Below, piece after piece: positions 27,120 through 34,832 of a stretch of DNA of 42,437 nucleotides. The notes beneath the pieces are model-generated. The model was not told the DNA's origin. It worked only from the letters and a program-made list of their open reading frames with translations, and did not search any database. This DNA is from Deltaproteobacteria bacterium (GTDB lineage Bacteria > SAR324 > XYD2-FULL-50-16), in NCBI GenBank assembly GCA_018645005.1, contig JABGPJ010000077.1, positions 1-42,437 on the forward strand. Reading direction: 5' to 3'. The position numbers and the translations under genes were made by a program. How positions within the stretch are numbered: position 1 is the first letter of the stretch; each line of letters starts with the position of its first letter.

Positions 27120-28640
27120 ATGAAACCAAAGATATTTTCTGTTTATCTGATAGCGATAGCCCTGCTGGTATTCGGTTCTTCTGCCATTGCCGCATCGAAA
27201 TACTCAGGCAAAGTGACCCCGAAGTTCACAGACAAAGAAACTGCGCTGGAACTGGCAGCAGTGCTTGATAAGGGGATGTATGGGAGGTATACCATCTCTT
27301 CTGCCTATGTTCAGAATGAAAATGTCAGCGACTACTACATCTCGGTTATTCTTAGCGATGGCAGTGCCCAGAAATGGTATATTAACCAGATTTACAAATG
27401 GAGCCGGGATGATCAGCTGCTGCTGGATAAAAACCGGGCCTTACTGTTTCTGGATCCGACCGATTCCCATTTTGTGGTGCTCGATAAAAACAAGTTTCAT
27501 CGCCTCGCCCTGAGCGCAAATGTCTACACGAAGGTTTTCAAGTCCGGCGATCCGTTGGTTGGAAAAAAATTCCGTTTCTTAATTAAAACGTTTAGTTTGA
27601 TCTCACCCACGGAAACGGCGTTCGGCAGGGATGCCAACGGCAGTAAATATCGTTACATTATTGATCTTTATAACGGCATTAGAGAACTGCTCACCTATGA
27701 GGATGTGTATCGAATTCTTGAGAATGGTTACATGGAGTCTGAGAAGAACCCTGATTCGACGACTTTTAAACATGCCTATCATGTGACAAAAATTATCCCC
27801 TTTACCAAAAGTGAACCTGAGGATGGCGTCTCACAGTTTGGAATCGAGATTCAGTTCGACCAGCCTATCAAAATGGAGGGGGAGCAGTTCCCTTATCAGA
27901 TTTACGAACGTAAAAAATATATCAAAAGCCAGCGTAAGAGCCTTAGGGAATTCATTATCGATATTACGATTCCGAACAGTGAAAAGAAATTTGAGGTCCG
28001 GCCAATTAATAACTTGGAGTATTTACAGGATATCAAGATTGTAAAAGATCCAAAATATCCAAAGCGGTTACTTCTGCGTACGACCTTCAATCCGACGGTG
28101 ATGGATATGCCGCCGATCATTTACAAAAACAGTGACAATTCGGTTTATGTAAACTTTTTCAACCTTGTCGATCAGACCATACTCAGCCGAGGGATGTTAC
28201 TGGAAGCTAAAAAGCGTAAGGAGGCAGAACAGGGCTCAGCCAAGAGAATTCGAATTACCAAAGCCATCAAACAGGATTCGGATTACGGTCGTGCGTTTAT
28301 TGTTGCACTGGAAACTCAAAAAGAGTCTCAGACCATTACTGATCCCTTAGAAAAAATAAATAAGCTGCTGGTTGGAATCAAACAGTTTGAAGAAGCAGCG
28401 CTGCATTCAGAAAAAGACTCCCAGCTCCACAACGCGCTTGCGAAGAGAAATCAGCTGAGAGAAAATGTCATCTCGATCTCGCTTGGGTATATCAAGACAC
28501 GTTTATCCAAACAGGAAGTGGGAGCCGGAGATGCACAAAAACTGATCAGTTTACTGGATCAATCTGAGTCCTTTACGCGAAGACAACAGCTTCTCAAAGA
28601 GATTGAAACACTGAGAGAACAACTCTCCACAGTACAGTAA
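27120..28640 (+). CDS. secreted protein of unknown function
   Basis: A 506-residue protein with a clear signal peptide (cleavage near SSAIAA, residue 25). I do not recognise its family. Residues about 35-200 are mixed alpha/beta with many aromatics (YYISVILSDGSAQKWYINQI). About 215-355 is beta-rich and could be another AMIN- or cadherin-like module. From about 365 the protein is helical and charged, with weak repeat character (LEKINKLLVGIKQFEEAALH, TRRQQLLKEIETLREQ) that could be a TPR-like or coiled-coil tail. There is no lipobox. It probably works with the LytR_C-like protein just upstream in the cell envelope. Confidence 0.7.
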   Translation: MKPKIFSVYLIAIALLVFGSSAIAASKYSGKVTPKFTDKETALELAAVLDKGMYGRYTISSAYVQNENVSDYYISVILSDGSAQKWYINQIYKWSRDDQLLLDKNRALLFLDPTDSHFVVLDKNKFHRLALSANVYTKVFKSGDPLVGKKFRFLIKTFSLISPTETAFGRDANGSKYRYIIDLYNGIRELLTYEDVYRILENGYMESEKNPDSTTFKHAYHVTKIIPFTKSEPEDGVSQFGIEIQFDQPIKMEGEQFPYQIYERKKYIKSQRKSLREFIIDITIPNSEKKFEVRPINNLEYLQDIKIVKDPKYPKRLLLRTTFNPTVMDMPPIIYKNSDNSVYVNFFNLVDQTILSRGMLLEAKKRKEAEQGSAKRIRITKAIKQDSDYGRAFIVALETQKESQTITDPLEKINKLLVGIKQFEEAALHSEKDSQLHNALAKRNQLRENVISISLGYIKTRLSKQEVGAGDAQKLISLLDQSESFTRRQQLLKEIETLREQLSTVQ

Positions 28641-28647
28641 TTGAAAG

Positions 28648-28739
28648 AGCCAGATTCAAAATAATGAGGTCTGAAAGCAGTCATCGGACCTCAATTTCCT
28701 GGGCGGATATGCTGTGTCAAACCTCGAATTTGGCTTTTT
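28648..28739. terminator. nested bidirectional terminator
   Basis: AGCCAGATTC (28648-28657) pairs with GAATTTGGCT (28726-28735) with one G-T pair, followed by five T (28735-28739). Inside, TGAGGTC (28665-28671) pairs with GACCTCA (28687-28693). It fills the gap between convergent genes ending at 28640 and 28748. Confidence 0.5.
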
Positions 28740-28747
28740 ACCTTAAA

Positions 28748-29050
28748 TTATTCGGAATCCAGCGGCAGCTTCAAGATCTTGCCCGGGCTTTGGGGCTGAT
28801 GTCGGTTCTGTGAAAGCCTGCCTGCCTGAACCTCCTTTTGATAATTCAGATATTGTTGTTTTGCAGATGATGGCTCAGGTTCTGAAAGCGGATCTTTGGG
28901 TTTGAGCGTCGGGGCCTGTTTGTGTTCTTTGTAGAACTCAACAGAGTGCTGTTTGCTGGGGGTTGAAATTTCGGGTTCCTGGAAAGTGTCGCCGAAGCCG
29001 TTGTTGATAAGGCGTCTCAGCATTCTTCCGATGCGGTATGATCCTTTCAC
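28748..29050 (-). CDS. small hypothetical protein downstream of flaG
   Basis: A 100-residue protein that I do not recognise. A basic N-terminus (MKGSYRIGRMLRRLINNGFG) is followed by a Pro-, Gln-, Lys- and Glu-rich part that is probably disordered, ending GKILKLPLDSE. It begins three bases after the flaG stop on the same strand, so it is translated from the same message and may have a flagellar role. That role is inferred only from position. Confidence 0.6.
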   Translation of the reverse strand: MKGSYRIGRMLRRLINNGFGDTFQEPEISTPSKQHSVEFYKEHKQAPTLKPKDPLSEPEPSSAKQQYLNYQKEVQAGRLSQNRHQPQSPGKILKLPLDSE

Positions 29051-29053
29051 GCG

Positions 29054-29428
29054 CTAGCCACTGATATTAAGATTCATGCCTGCCAGATGCTTGAATTCGG
29101 TCGCAATCTTCACAAATTCGGGTTCCGGAACCGTTCTGAGGACTTCACCTGTTTCTTTGTCAATGATATCCACATACAGCTTTCCATCAGATTCATGCCG
29201 GTAAAAGCGCATCTCTCTCCACTGGATGTCCTCACCGATTAGTTTTCTGACTGAGTCCAAATGGTACATTTGGGCGTTTTTATTTTCAACTTCGCTGGCT
29301 TTTTCCCTCGATTTTTGGGCAACCTCTTTCTGGTGTCTAGCCGCTTCCTGCTGTTTGACTTCATCTTTTGTTTGTTCGGTTTTTTTGAAAGGGATATTGC
29401 CTTTACCTGAGACAGTATCTGTTTTCAT
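29054..29428 (-). CDS. flaG: FlaG family flagellar protein
   Basis: A 124-residue protein of the FlaG family, whose members influence filament length and sit near flagellin or fliD genes. The N-terminal half is charged, helical and probably disordered (TDTVSGKGNIPFKKTEQTKD). The C-terminal half carries the conserved pattern MRFYRHESDGKLYVDIIDKE, then GEVLRTVPEPEFVKIATEF, ending with a hydrophobic Gly-Met segment. The neighbours are a FlgN-like gene upstream and a small unknown downstream. It is not next to fliD or a flagellin here. Confidence 0.82.
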   Translation of the reverse strand: MKTDTVSGKGNIPFKKTEQTKDEVKQQEAARHQKEVAQKSREKASEVENKNAQMYHLDSVRKLIGEDIQWREMRFYRHESDGKLYVDIIDKETGEVLRTVPEPEFVKIATEFKHLAGMNLNISG

Positions 29429-29548
29429 CAGTTTGACTCCTTGGTTGAAATCCCGTTTACGAGTGTCTGGCTACCTGTTTCTTGCCGGAAAATATTCGCC
29501 TTGCAACTCCTCTTTTTTGATGGGAGCGCGTCGGGTTGCATATGTAAG

Positions 29549-30010
29549 TTAAAGAGTTCCGTTAAGCAACCGCATACCCGATCCCTGTGGTGTATTCTCC
29601 ATTATTCTTGCTGAGATGCCATTGCGATAGCTTTTTTTCTGGGTGATGTAGCCTGAGAGTTTGTTTTCTTTCCCCAGGCGGGAACGTTCCCGCTCAATCT
29701 CTCTTTGTTCCTTTTCCAGAATAACAATCGTCTGCTTGTTATTCTCCTGTATTGCCTCAAGAACTCCTGCAATATCCTTGAAAAGTTTGACCTCTATCGT
29801 TTTGGCGGTTACCCCTAATTCTTTTTCACGAATCTCCAAGGCACGGTCATTGGTGGAAAGCGCTGTCAGGATCACTTCACGATTTTGCACAGTGGTTTCT
29901 ATGTTCTGCTCATCGATAGCAGATTGAATAGAGTGAATCAGCAGTTGATTCAAGAGCTCCTTTTTCTTTTTTACCAGTGAGTAGATTAGCGGGTCATGTG
30001 ACGATTTCAT
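29549..30010 (-). CDS. FlgN-like flagellar export chaperone (tentative)
   Basis: A 153-residue, almost entirely helical protein with no signal peptide. The central part (about 40-125) has the heptad pattern and spacing of FlgN/FliT-type chaperones: IREKELGVTAKTIEVKLFKD, LEAIQENNKQTIVILEKEQR, then GKENKLSGYITQ with the Tyr-containing tail. FlgN holds hook-filament junction proteins before export. The family is very divergent, so the call rests on size, helicity and the flaG neighbour 120 bases downstream. It lies 58 bases after mnmE. Confidence 0.55.
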   Translation of the reverse strand: MKSSHDPLIYSLVKKKKELLNQLLIHSIQSAIDEQNIETTVQNREVILTALSTNDRALEIREKELGVTAKTIEVKLFKDIAGVLEAIQENNKQTIVILEKEQREIERERSRLGKENKLSGYITQKKSYRNGISARIMENTPQGSGMRLLNGTL

Positions 30011-30068
30011 GTTTTTGTTTATTGGTTTTTAAGCGGTTTTTGAATTTGGGATCAGTGGTCGCTGCAAC

Positions 30069-31451
30069 TTATTTGCCAATGCAAAATTCGGAAAATATCT
30101 GCTCCAGCATTTCATCGGGCGTCGTTTCTCCGACAATTTCTCCCAGGGCCTGCAGTGTTTGGGAGAGATCTACGGCCAGCAATTCCTGCCCGAATCCCTG
30201 ATCCAGAGAATCTTTTGCATTATTTAAATAAATCAGGGCCGTTTCAGCCGACTTTTTTTGACGAAGATTGGTCAACATGGTCTCTTCTGCCATTTTTTGG
30301 CCCTGTCCCGATATCTGGTGATAGATTTCATCTCGAAGCCGTGTCATATCCTTGTCCAGTATCGCAGAGATAGTAATGCACTTCTGATCGGTTAGAAACT
30401 CCGGTACCGTAAATGGATCCGTTCCATAAAGATCTTTCTTGTTGAGCACGATTATGGTTGGGATAGCAGATAGATCTACTCGGTTTTCCAACTGGTTTTC
30501 AAATGAAGGGTTGATCATATCGATCACCCAAAGGATCAAATCTGCTTTTTCAACCGCAGCCAGCGCTCTGCTGATACCCTCCTGTTCGATCGCATCTGTG
30601 GTCGGTTGGATCCCGGCCGTATCGATCAGCGAAGCAGGTATCCCACCGATGGTACAGGACTCTTCAATGGTGTCCCTTGTTGTGCCCGGCATCTGACTGA
30701 CGATGGCGCGGGACTCTTCCAGGAGGCCATTCAGAATACTGGATTTACCAACGTTTGGTTTACCGGTCAGTACGATTTTGTATCCTTCCCTTATCTTAAT
30801 CCCGGTGTCGGCAGAGCCGATAAGCGTCACCAGATCTGAAGCGGCTGTCGTCAATTTTGCATCAATCAAATCCCGATGAGCAAATATCTGATCCTCTTCG
30901 GGAAAATCGATGTCGGCATTCACCAGTGCCAGCACCCAGGTGATCTGATCCTTGAGGGCAGAGATCCGTCGAAAAAGTTTCCCCTTCAGTTGGTTGATGA
31001 CCAGATCCAGTTCAAGAAGACTTTTGGCCTGAATAAGGTCGTTGGTCGCTTCTGCCTGAGTCAGATCAATTCTGCCATTCAAAAAGGCCCGCTGCGTAAA
31101 CTCGCCCGGATTGGCCATGCGGGCACCGGCATTTAAAACCAGGTTTAAGATAACCTGAGTCAAATACACTCCGCCATGGCAATGGATTTCAACGACATCC
31201 TCGGCTGTGAAGCTATGGGGTTTGCGCATGACGCAAAGTAAGACCTCATCAAGAGGATGCCCTTCGTTTTCGATCCAGCCGTAGGTCAGAATTCGGTTTC
31301 TCATCTGTTGGAGAGGGTCACCGCTTTTTGCCTTGAATACCTTTTCTGCTAGCGGCAAAGCCAGGTCCCCGCTGATGCGGATAATGCTGACGCCTGCTTC
31401 GCCGAACGCTGTGGCAATACCAGCGATCGTATCTTCATGACTGCTAATCAT
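30069..31451 (-). CDS. mnmE: tRNA uridine-5-carboxymethylaminomethyl modification GTPase
   Basis: With MnmG, modifies the wobble uridine (U34) of certain tRNAs. The 460-residue protein has the tetrahydrofolate-binding N-domain (DTIAGIATAFGEAGVSIIRI, VEIHCHGGVYLTQVIL). A GTPase domain is inserted in the helical domain: GKPNVGKSS near residue 230, then PGTTRDTIEE, DTAGI and NKKD. The C-terminus ends FCIGK, the family CxGK motif whose cysteine is required for activity. It is followed on the same strand by the flagellar genes flgN-like and flaG, and preceded by a lipoprotein gene 24 bases away. Confidence 0.97.
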   Translation of the reverse strand: MISSHEDTIAGIATAFGEAGVSIIRISGDLALPLAEKVFKAKSGDPLQQMRNRILTYGWIENEGHPLDEVLLCVMRKPHSFTAEDVVEIHCHGGVYLTQVILNLVLNAGARMANPGEFTQRAFLNGRIDLTQAEATNDLIQAKSLLELDLVINQLKGKLFRRISALKDQITWVLALVNADIDFPEEDQIFAHRDLIDAKLTTAASDLVTLIGSADTGIKIREGYKIVLTGKPNVGKSSILNGLLEESRAIVSQMPGTTRDTIEESCTIGGIPASLIDTAGIQPTTDAIEQEGISRALAAVEKADLILWVIDMINPSFENQLENRVDLSAIPTIIVLNKKDLYGTDPFTVPEFLTDQKCITISAILDKDMTRLRDEIYHQISGQGQKMAEETMLTNLRQKKSAETALIYLNNAKDSLDQGFGQELLAVDLSQTLQALGEIVGETTPDEMLEQIFSEFCIGK

Positions 31452-31475
31452 TCTCCAGGCTTTCTTTTTATGCGG

Positions 31476-31892
31476 TTACTGGATGTCCCGGACAAAGATC
31501 TCTCGATAATCTTCCAGGTACAGCTCAGAGAGATTGGACTGTGATGCCTGCCGCATGTTCTGAACAATCAATCTTTGCAAGGTGTTGTTTTTGCGGTATA
31601 AGTTTTTTACCGCATTGAAGTGTTTATTCTTTTTATCATAGCATCTTCTAATGGAGTTGGCCATGTATAAAGAGTCTTCAGTAGAATACCAGGCAAAAAA
31701 GAGTTCGTTCTCCTTACGGGTTTTATAGAACGATTTGTAAAAGTCTTTTGCTTGCTTGTGAAAATCAAAAGCGGATTCCAGCCGCATCTCTGCACAGACC
31801 GGATTTGCTTTTATTGGGCGCTGATTCGGCGTTCCCCAACCACAGGAAGCAAGAAAACCTGCAATAAATAAAATGATCAGTAGACGTTTCAT
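31476..31892 (-). CDS. small lipoprotein of unknown function
   Basis: I place the start at ATG 31892 rather than an upstream in-frame ATG at 32018 because it puts a textbook lipoprotein signal at the N-terminus (MKRLLIILFIAGFLASCGWG, lipobox LASC with Cys17). The 138-residue product has a mature region rich in Lys, Arg, Tyr and Asn that is mostly helical (FDFHKQAKDFYKSFYKTRKE). No family is recognised. It is probably an outer- or inner-membrane lipoprotein, co-transcribed with mnmE. Confidence 0.65.
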   Translation of the reverse strand: MKRLLIILFIAGFLASCGWGTPNQRPIKANPVCAEMRLESAFDFHKQAKDFYKSFYKTRKENELFFAWYSTEDSLYMANSIRRCYDKKNKHFNAVKNLYRKNNTLQRLIVQNMRQASQSNLSELYLEDYREIFVRDIQ

Positions 31893-32376
31893 TGAAATTT
31901 GAAATTTTCTGCGTTTATTATTTGAAAGTCGGTGTTGAATGGTTTTATTTCTCAGGATATATAATGCAAACACTGCACCCAAAATCCGGAGCGAACGGTG
32001 TGTTATCAGATCTCCCAATCCTGATACGATTGTTCGTGAAAGTGCTATACCATTGGGATGGGAATCGGGTTGTCATTTGACCACCTGTTCCAGGAGGCAG
32101 GTTCAGATACTGTAGCTGATAAATCGAACCGCCGTTGGTTATGTAAATAGAGAAAATTTATACAGAACGAGCTTTACATGACTTTCGATAAAGTGATAAT
32201 AAAAAAGGCAAACAAGTGACTTGATTGATGTAAGGGGCCCTTTTATTCTGACTGTGACGGATTGAGCGCTATTTTTCTTTTGATGCAGGGAGAATGCCAT
32301 CCACAAAACTGTCTTTCAGGGTGTTATTGTCTGTTTCTCTATTAATTTATTTAAACAAATTGGGTGATTTTAAAAT
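31893..32376. other. intergenic region between divergent lipoprotein and motA
   Basis: About 480 bases without a gene. A candidate sigma-70 promoter for motA is listed separately. A CGATAA at 32186-32191 recalls a sigma-28 -10 box, but no TAAA-type -35 lies 11 bases upstream of it. The last 60 bases before motA are AT-rich. Confidence 0.4.
32173..32200 (+). promoter_or_regulatory. candidate sigma-70 promoter upstream of motA
   Basis: TTTACA (32173-32178) and GATAAT (32195-32200) are separated by 16 bases; each matches five of six consensus positions. It would give a leader of about 170 bases. Spotted by eye only. Confidence 0.3.
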
Positions 32377-33180
32377 ATGGATCTCGCAGCTATTATCGGC
32401 ACACTCGGTGCTTTTGGGGTGGTTATTTTGGGCGTATCGGTCAGCGCCATCGGACCCGCAGGGTTACCGCTTTTACTTGATTATCCCAGTATAGCGATTG
32501 TCCTAGGGGGAACTCTGTTAGCAACGATAGGTTCCAATCCCCTGGAATTGACATTTCCCGGCCTCTTCAAATCTATTGGCAAGGTATTCAAATCAAAATC
32601 AGTACCCCTGATCGAGACGTTGGTGATCATCGTTGACGTCGCCAAAGTGGCACGGAAAAACGTTCTGGCAATCGAAGATTCGCTGCCCAGTATTGAAAAC
32701 GAGTTTCTGCGAAATGGTCTGAGATTGGTGGTCGACCGCGTCGATAAAGACCTGATTACCGACATCATGATGTCGGAGATGAAATACGCGGATCAGAAAA
32801 AGACCATCGATATGGGAGTGGTCAAAGGGATGTCAGTTTACTCACCCGCCTTCGGAATGATCGGTACACTCATCGGACTTGTCATGATGCTCGCGGATTT
32901 GAGCGATCCAAACTCCATTGGGCCTAATATGTCTGTTGCGTTGATTACAACGCTGTACGGGGCGTTGATGTCAAACGGAGTTTTTCTCCCCTGGGCGACA
33001 GCGCTCGATTCTGCCAGGAAAAGCGAGTTGGTGTTGTACGAAATGGTCCGTGACGGTATTTTGTTTATCGAGAAAAACGAAAGGGCTGAGTTTATTGAAC
33101 AGGATCTGATGAACTACCTGACACCTGAATTGAAGGCCAAATACGAAGAACTGAAGTTTAGTCGTGAGAAAGGGAAATAA
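32377..33180 (+). CDS. motA: flagellar motor stator protein MotA
   Basis: Inner-membrane stator subunit that, with MotB, converts ion flow into rotation. The 267-residue protein has four transmembrane helices; helices 3 and 4 contain PAFGMIGTLIGLVMML and NGVFLPWATAL. The two conserved prolines are P157 and P205. A cytoplasmic loop between helices 2 and 3 contacts the rotor. The sequence alone does not settle whether H+ or Na+ drives it. motB overlaps by one base (TAATG), so the two are translationally coupled. Confidence 0.96.
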   Translation: MDLAAIIGTLGAFGVVILGVSVSAIGPAGLPLLLDYPSIAIVLGGTLLATIGSNPLELTFPGLFKSIGKVFKSKSVPLIETLVIIVDVAKVARKNVLAIEDSLPSIENEFLRNGLRLVVDRVDKDLITDIMMSEMKYADQKKTIDMGVVKGMSVYSPAFGMIGTLIGLVMMLADLSDPNSIGPNMSVALITTLYGALMSNGVFLPWATALDSARKSELVLYEMVRDGILFIEKNERAEFIEQDLMNYLTPELKAKYEELKFSREKGK

Positions 33181-33830
33181 TGGCGGTTGAAGAAGAAGTT
33201 GAATGTGAATGCGGGGAAGAGAGAGTCGAATGGATCTATACGTATGGTGATATGGTCACGCTGCTGCTCTGTTTTTTCGTTTTGCTGTTCGCTATGTCAA
33301 AAACCAACGAAGAGAAGTTCAAGGCGATCGCAGCTTCTTTTCGAGGTGGACCACCGGCATCGCCCTACATGTTTACCGGGGCTCCGTCACCCATGGATGC
33401 CCTTGAAAACTCCATGAAAAAGAGCGATGTTTCAGCCGAAGTGACCGATATTACGGTAGATGATCGCGGCATTGCTGTTTCTTTCAGTGACACAGCCATG
33501 TTTGCTCCAGGGTCTGCAGCACCTACCAAAAAGGGATATGAAACGGTGGAGAAATTTGCACAAATCCTTTATGCCATCCCAAATCATGTGGTTATTGAGG
33601 GGCATACGGATAATACGCCAATCAGATCCAAGCTTTATCCTTCTAATTGGGAATTAAGTGCCGCTCGTGCCGCTTCAGTTGCAAGACTGCTGGAAGAGTT
33701 CGGAATTAAAAGCAAACGGATGGAAATTGCAGCATACGGAATGACACGACCCAGGGTCACCAACGACAGTCCGGCGTTGAAGCAGATGAACCGGCGCATT
33801 GATATTCTGATTAAACCCTCAGGATATTAG
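33180..33830 (+). CDS. motB: flagellar motor stator protein MotB
   Basis: Partner of MotA that anchors the stator to peptidoglycan. The 216-residue protein has one transmembrane helix beginning TYGDMVTLLLCFFVLLFAMS, where D24 is the ion-carrying aspartate. The OmpA-type peptidoglycan-binding domain (about 95-214) has VVIEGHTDNTPI, NWELSAARAASVARLL and NRRIDILIKPSGY. It is shorter than enterobacterial MotB, mainly in the linker. The acidic N-tail carries a CEC motif before the helix, as in many delta-type MotB proteins. Confidence 0.96.
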   Translation: MAVEEEVECECGEERVEWIYTYGDMVTLLLCFFVLLFAMSKTNEEKFKAIAASFRGGPPASPYMFTGAPSPMDALENSMKKSDVSAEVTDITVDDRGIAVSFSDTAMFAPGSAAPTKKGYETVEKFAQILYAIPNHVVIEGHTDNTPIRSKLYPSNWELSAARAASVARLLEEFGIKSKRMEIAAYGMTRPRVTNDSPALKQMNRRIDILIKPSGY

Positions 33831-33987
33831 TCCCTTATGAGTTATGGGCTGCGTTTTTTTGGGCAGGAAATAATTTTGAAGCACCTGTCCGGTTTATCTG
33901 GGTTAAGCCTCGAGAAACAGTTTCCGCTGAATATCTCTATCGGTCTGCACAGAACCACGCAGAAACCAGCACTCTCCCATTATCATC

Positions 33988-34032
33988 AAAACAGTGTTAA
34001 TCCCAGAGATTTATCGAAAACACTGCTGTTTT
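33988..34032 (+). terminator. candidate terminator after motAB
   Basis: AAAACAG (33988-33994) pairs with CTGTTTT (34026-34032), and the adjoining TGTT with AACA (34019-34022), leaving a 3-base bulge. It is the main structure in the 336-base gap after motB (33831-34166), which otherwise shows no gene I would call; a 65-codon frame at 33837 is not convincing. Confidence 0.35.
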
Positions 34033-34166
34033 GAGTGCGATTTTTCCGTTGTTCACATCCCACTTGGAATCTGTCCATATTTGCCGGGAAATATCTGCTG
34101 TTTTCCCAGGTACTGTTGACAGATTGCTTGGGAGTTAAATCATTGGCGAGGTGATAAGAGGAGGTT

Positions 34167-34823
34167 TTGATTCATCGAATGATCGATTTTTACAGTCAAG
34201 CGTTAATATATCTGGAGTCGGTTCAACCCTCCGCTCCTGCATGGCTTGAACAGATCAAGGAGGATGGGTTAGCACAGAAGGTGCCAATTATCAGGGATGA
34301 CATGGGGGTTTTTATCCGCATGATTTGCGCTTTGAGACAACCGGAAACCATTCTGGAGATCGGTTGTGGGATCTCCTATGCCACCCATTGGATGTTGCTG
34401 GGCTCGCCCCGGAGTCGAGTTGTAGCTATCGACTCCAATCAACAACGTGTTGAACAGTGCAAAACCTATCTGGAAGAGTCAGGGTATATCGACCGAGTTG
34501 AATTGAGAAACTGCTGGGCGGAAGATTTTTTCAAAGATAATCATCAATACTTTGACCTGATTTTTCAAGATTCTACAAAAAAGGGATATGCAGGAATGAT
34601 CGATCAATGTTATCAGTGTTTAAAACCTGGTGGCATTTTGGTCGTCGACAATGTTTTTTTTAATGGAAAAGTATTTGGCTTGACCCCTGACCAGGAAAAA
34701 AAATATTCTAATGGGGTAGTATCCGTCAGGGCGTTTAATGAAAAAATGGCAAAGCATCCTGGTTTTGAATGCAGCTTTCTGCCGCTGAGCGATGGTATTC
34801 TGGTCGCCCAACGTATTAGGTAA
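34167..34823 (+). CDS. SAM-dependent O-methyltransferase
   Basis: A 218-residue class I methyltransferase of the catechol/caffeoyl-CoA O-methyltransferase type. The SAM-binding motif I is ILEIGCGISYATHWML. The acidic residue binding the ribose is in VVAIDSNQQRVEQC. Motif IV is FDLIFQDSTKKGY and the metal-site region is GGILVVDNVFFNGKV. The substrate is unknown. The start is uncertain: TTG 34167 lies only two bases after AGGAGG (34159-34164), while ATG 34179 is 14 bases away. The next gene begins nine bases after the stop, so the two are probably an operon. Confidence 0.85.
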   Translation: MIHRMIDFYSQALIYLESVQPSAPAWLEQIKEDGLAQKVPIIRDDMGVFIRMICALRQPETILEIGCGISYATHWMLLGSPRSRVVAIDSNQQRVEQCKTYLEESGYIDRVELRNCWAEDFFKDNHQYFDLIFQDSTKKGYAGMIDQCYQCLKPGGILVVDNVFFNGKVFGLTPDQEKKYSNGVVSVRAFNEKMAKHPGFECSFLPLSDGILVAQRIR

Positions 34824-34832
34824 AAGGATTAT

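Noticed and set aside
32184-32191. Possible sigma-28 -10 box upstream of motA
   Set aside because: Only six of eight bases match and the expected -35 position does not fit.
33837-34034. 65-residue frame six bases after motB
   Set aside because: No ribosome site at a proper distance and no protein-like pattern; its 3' end overlaps the likely motAB terminator.
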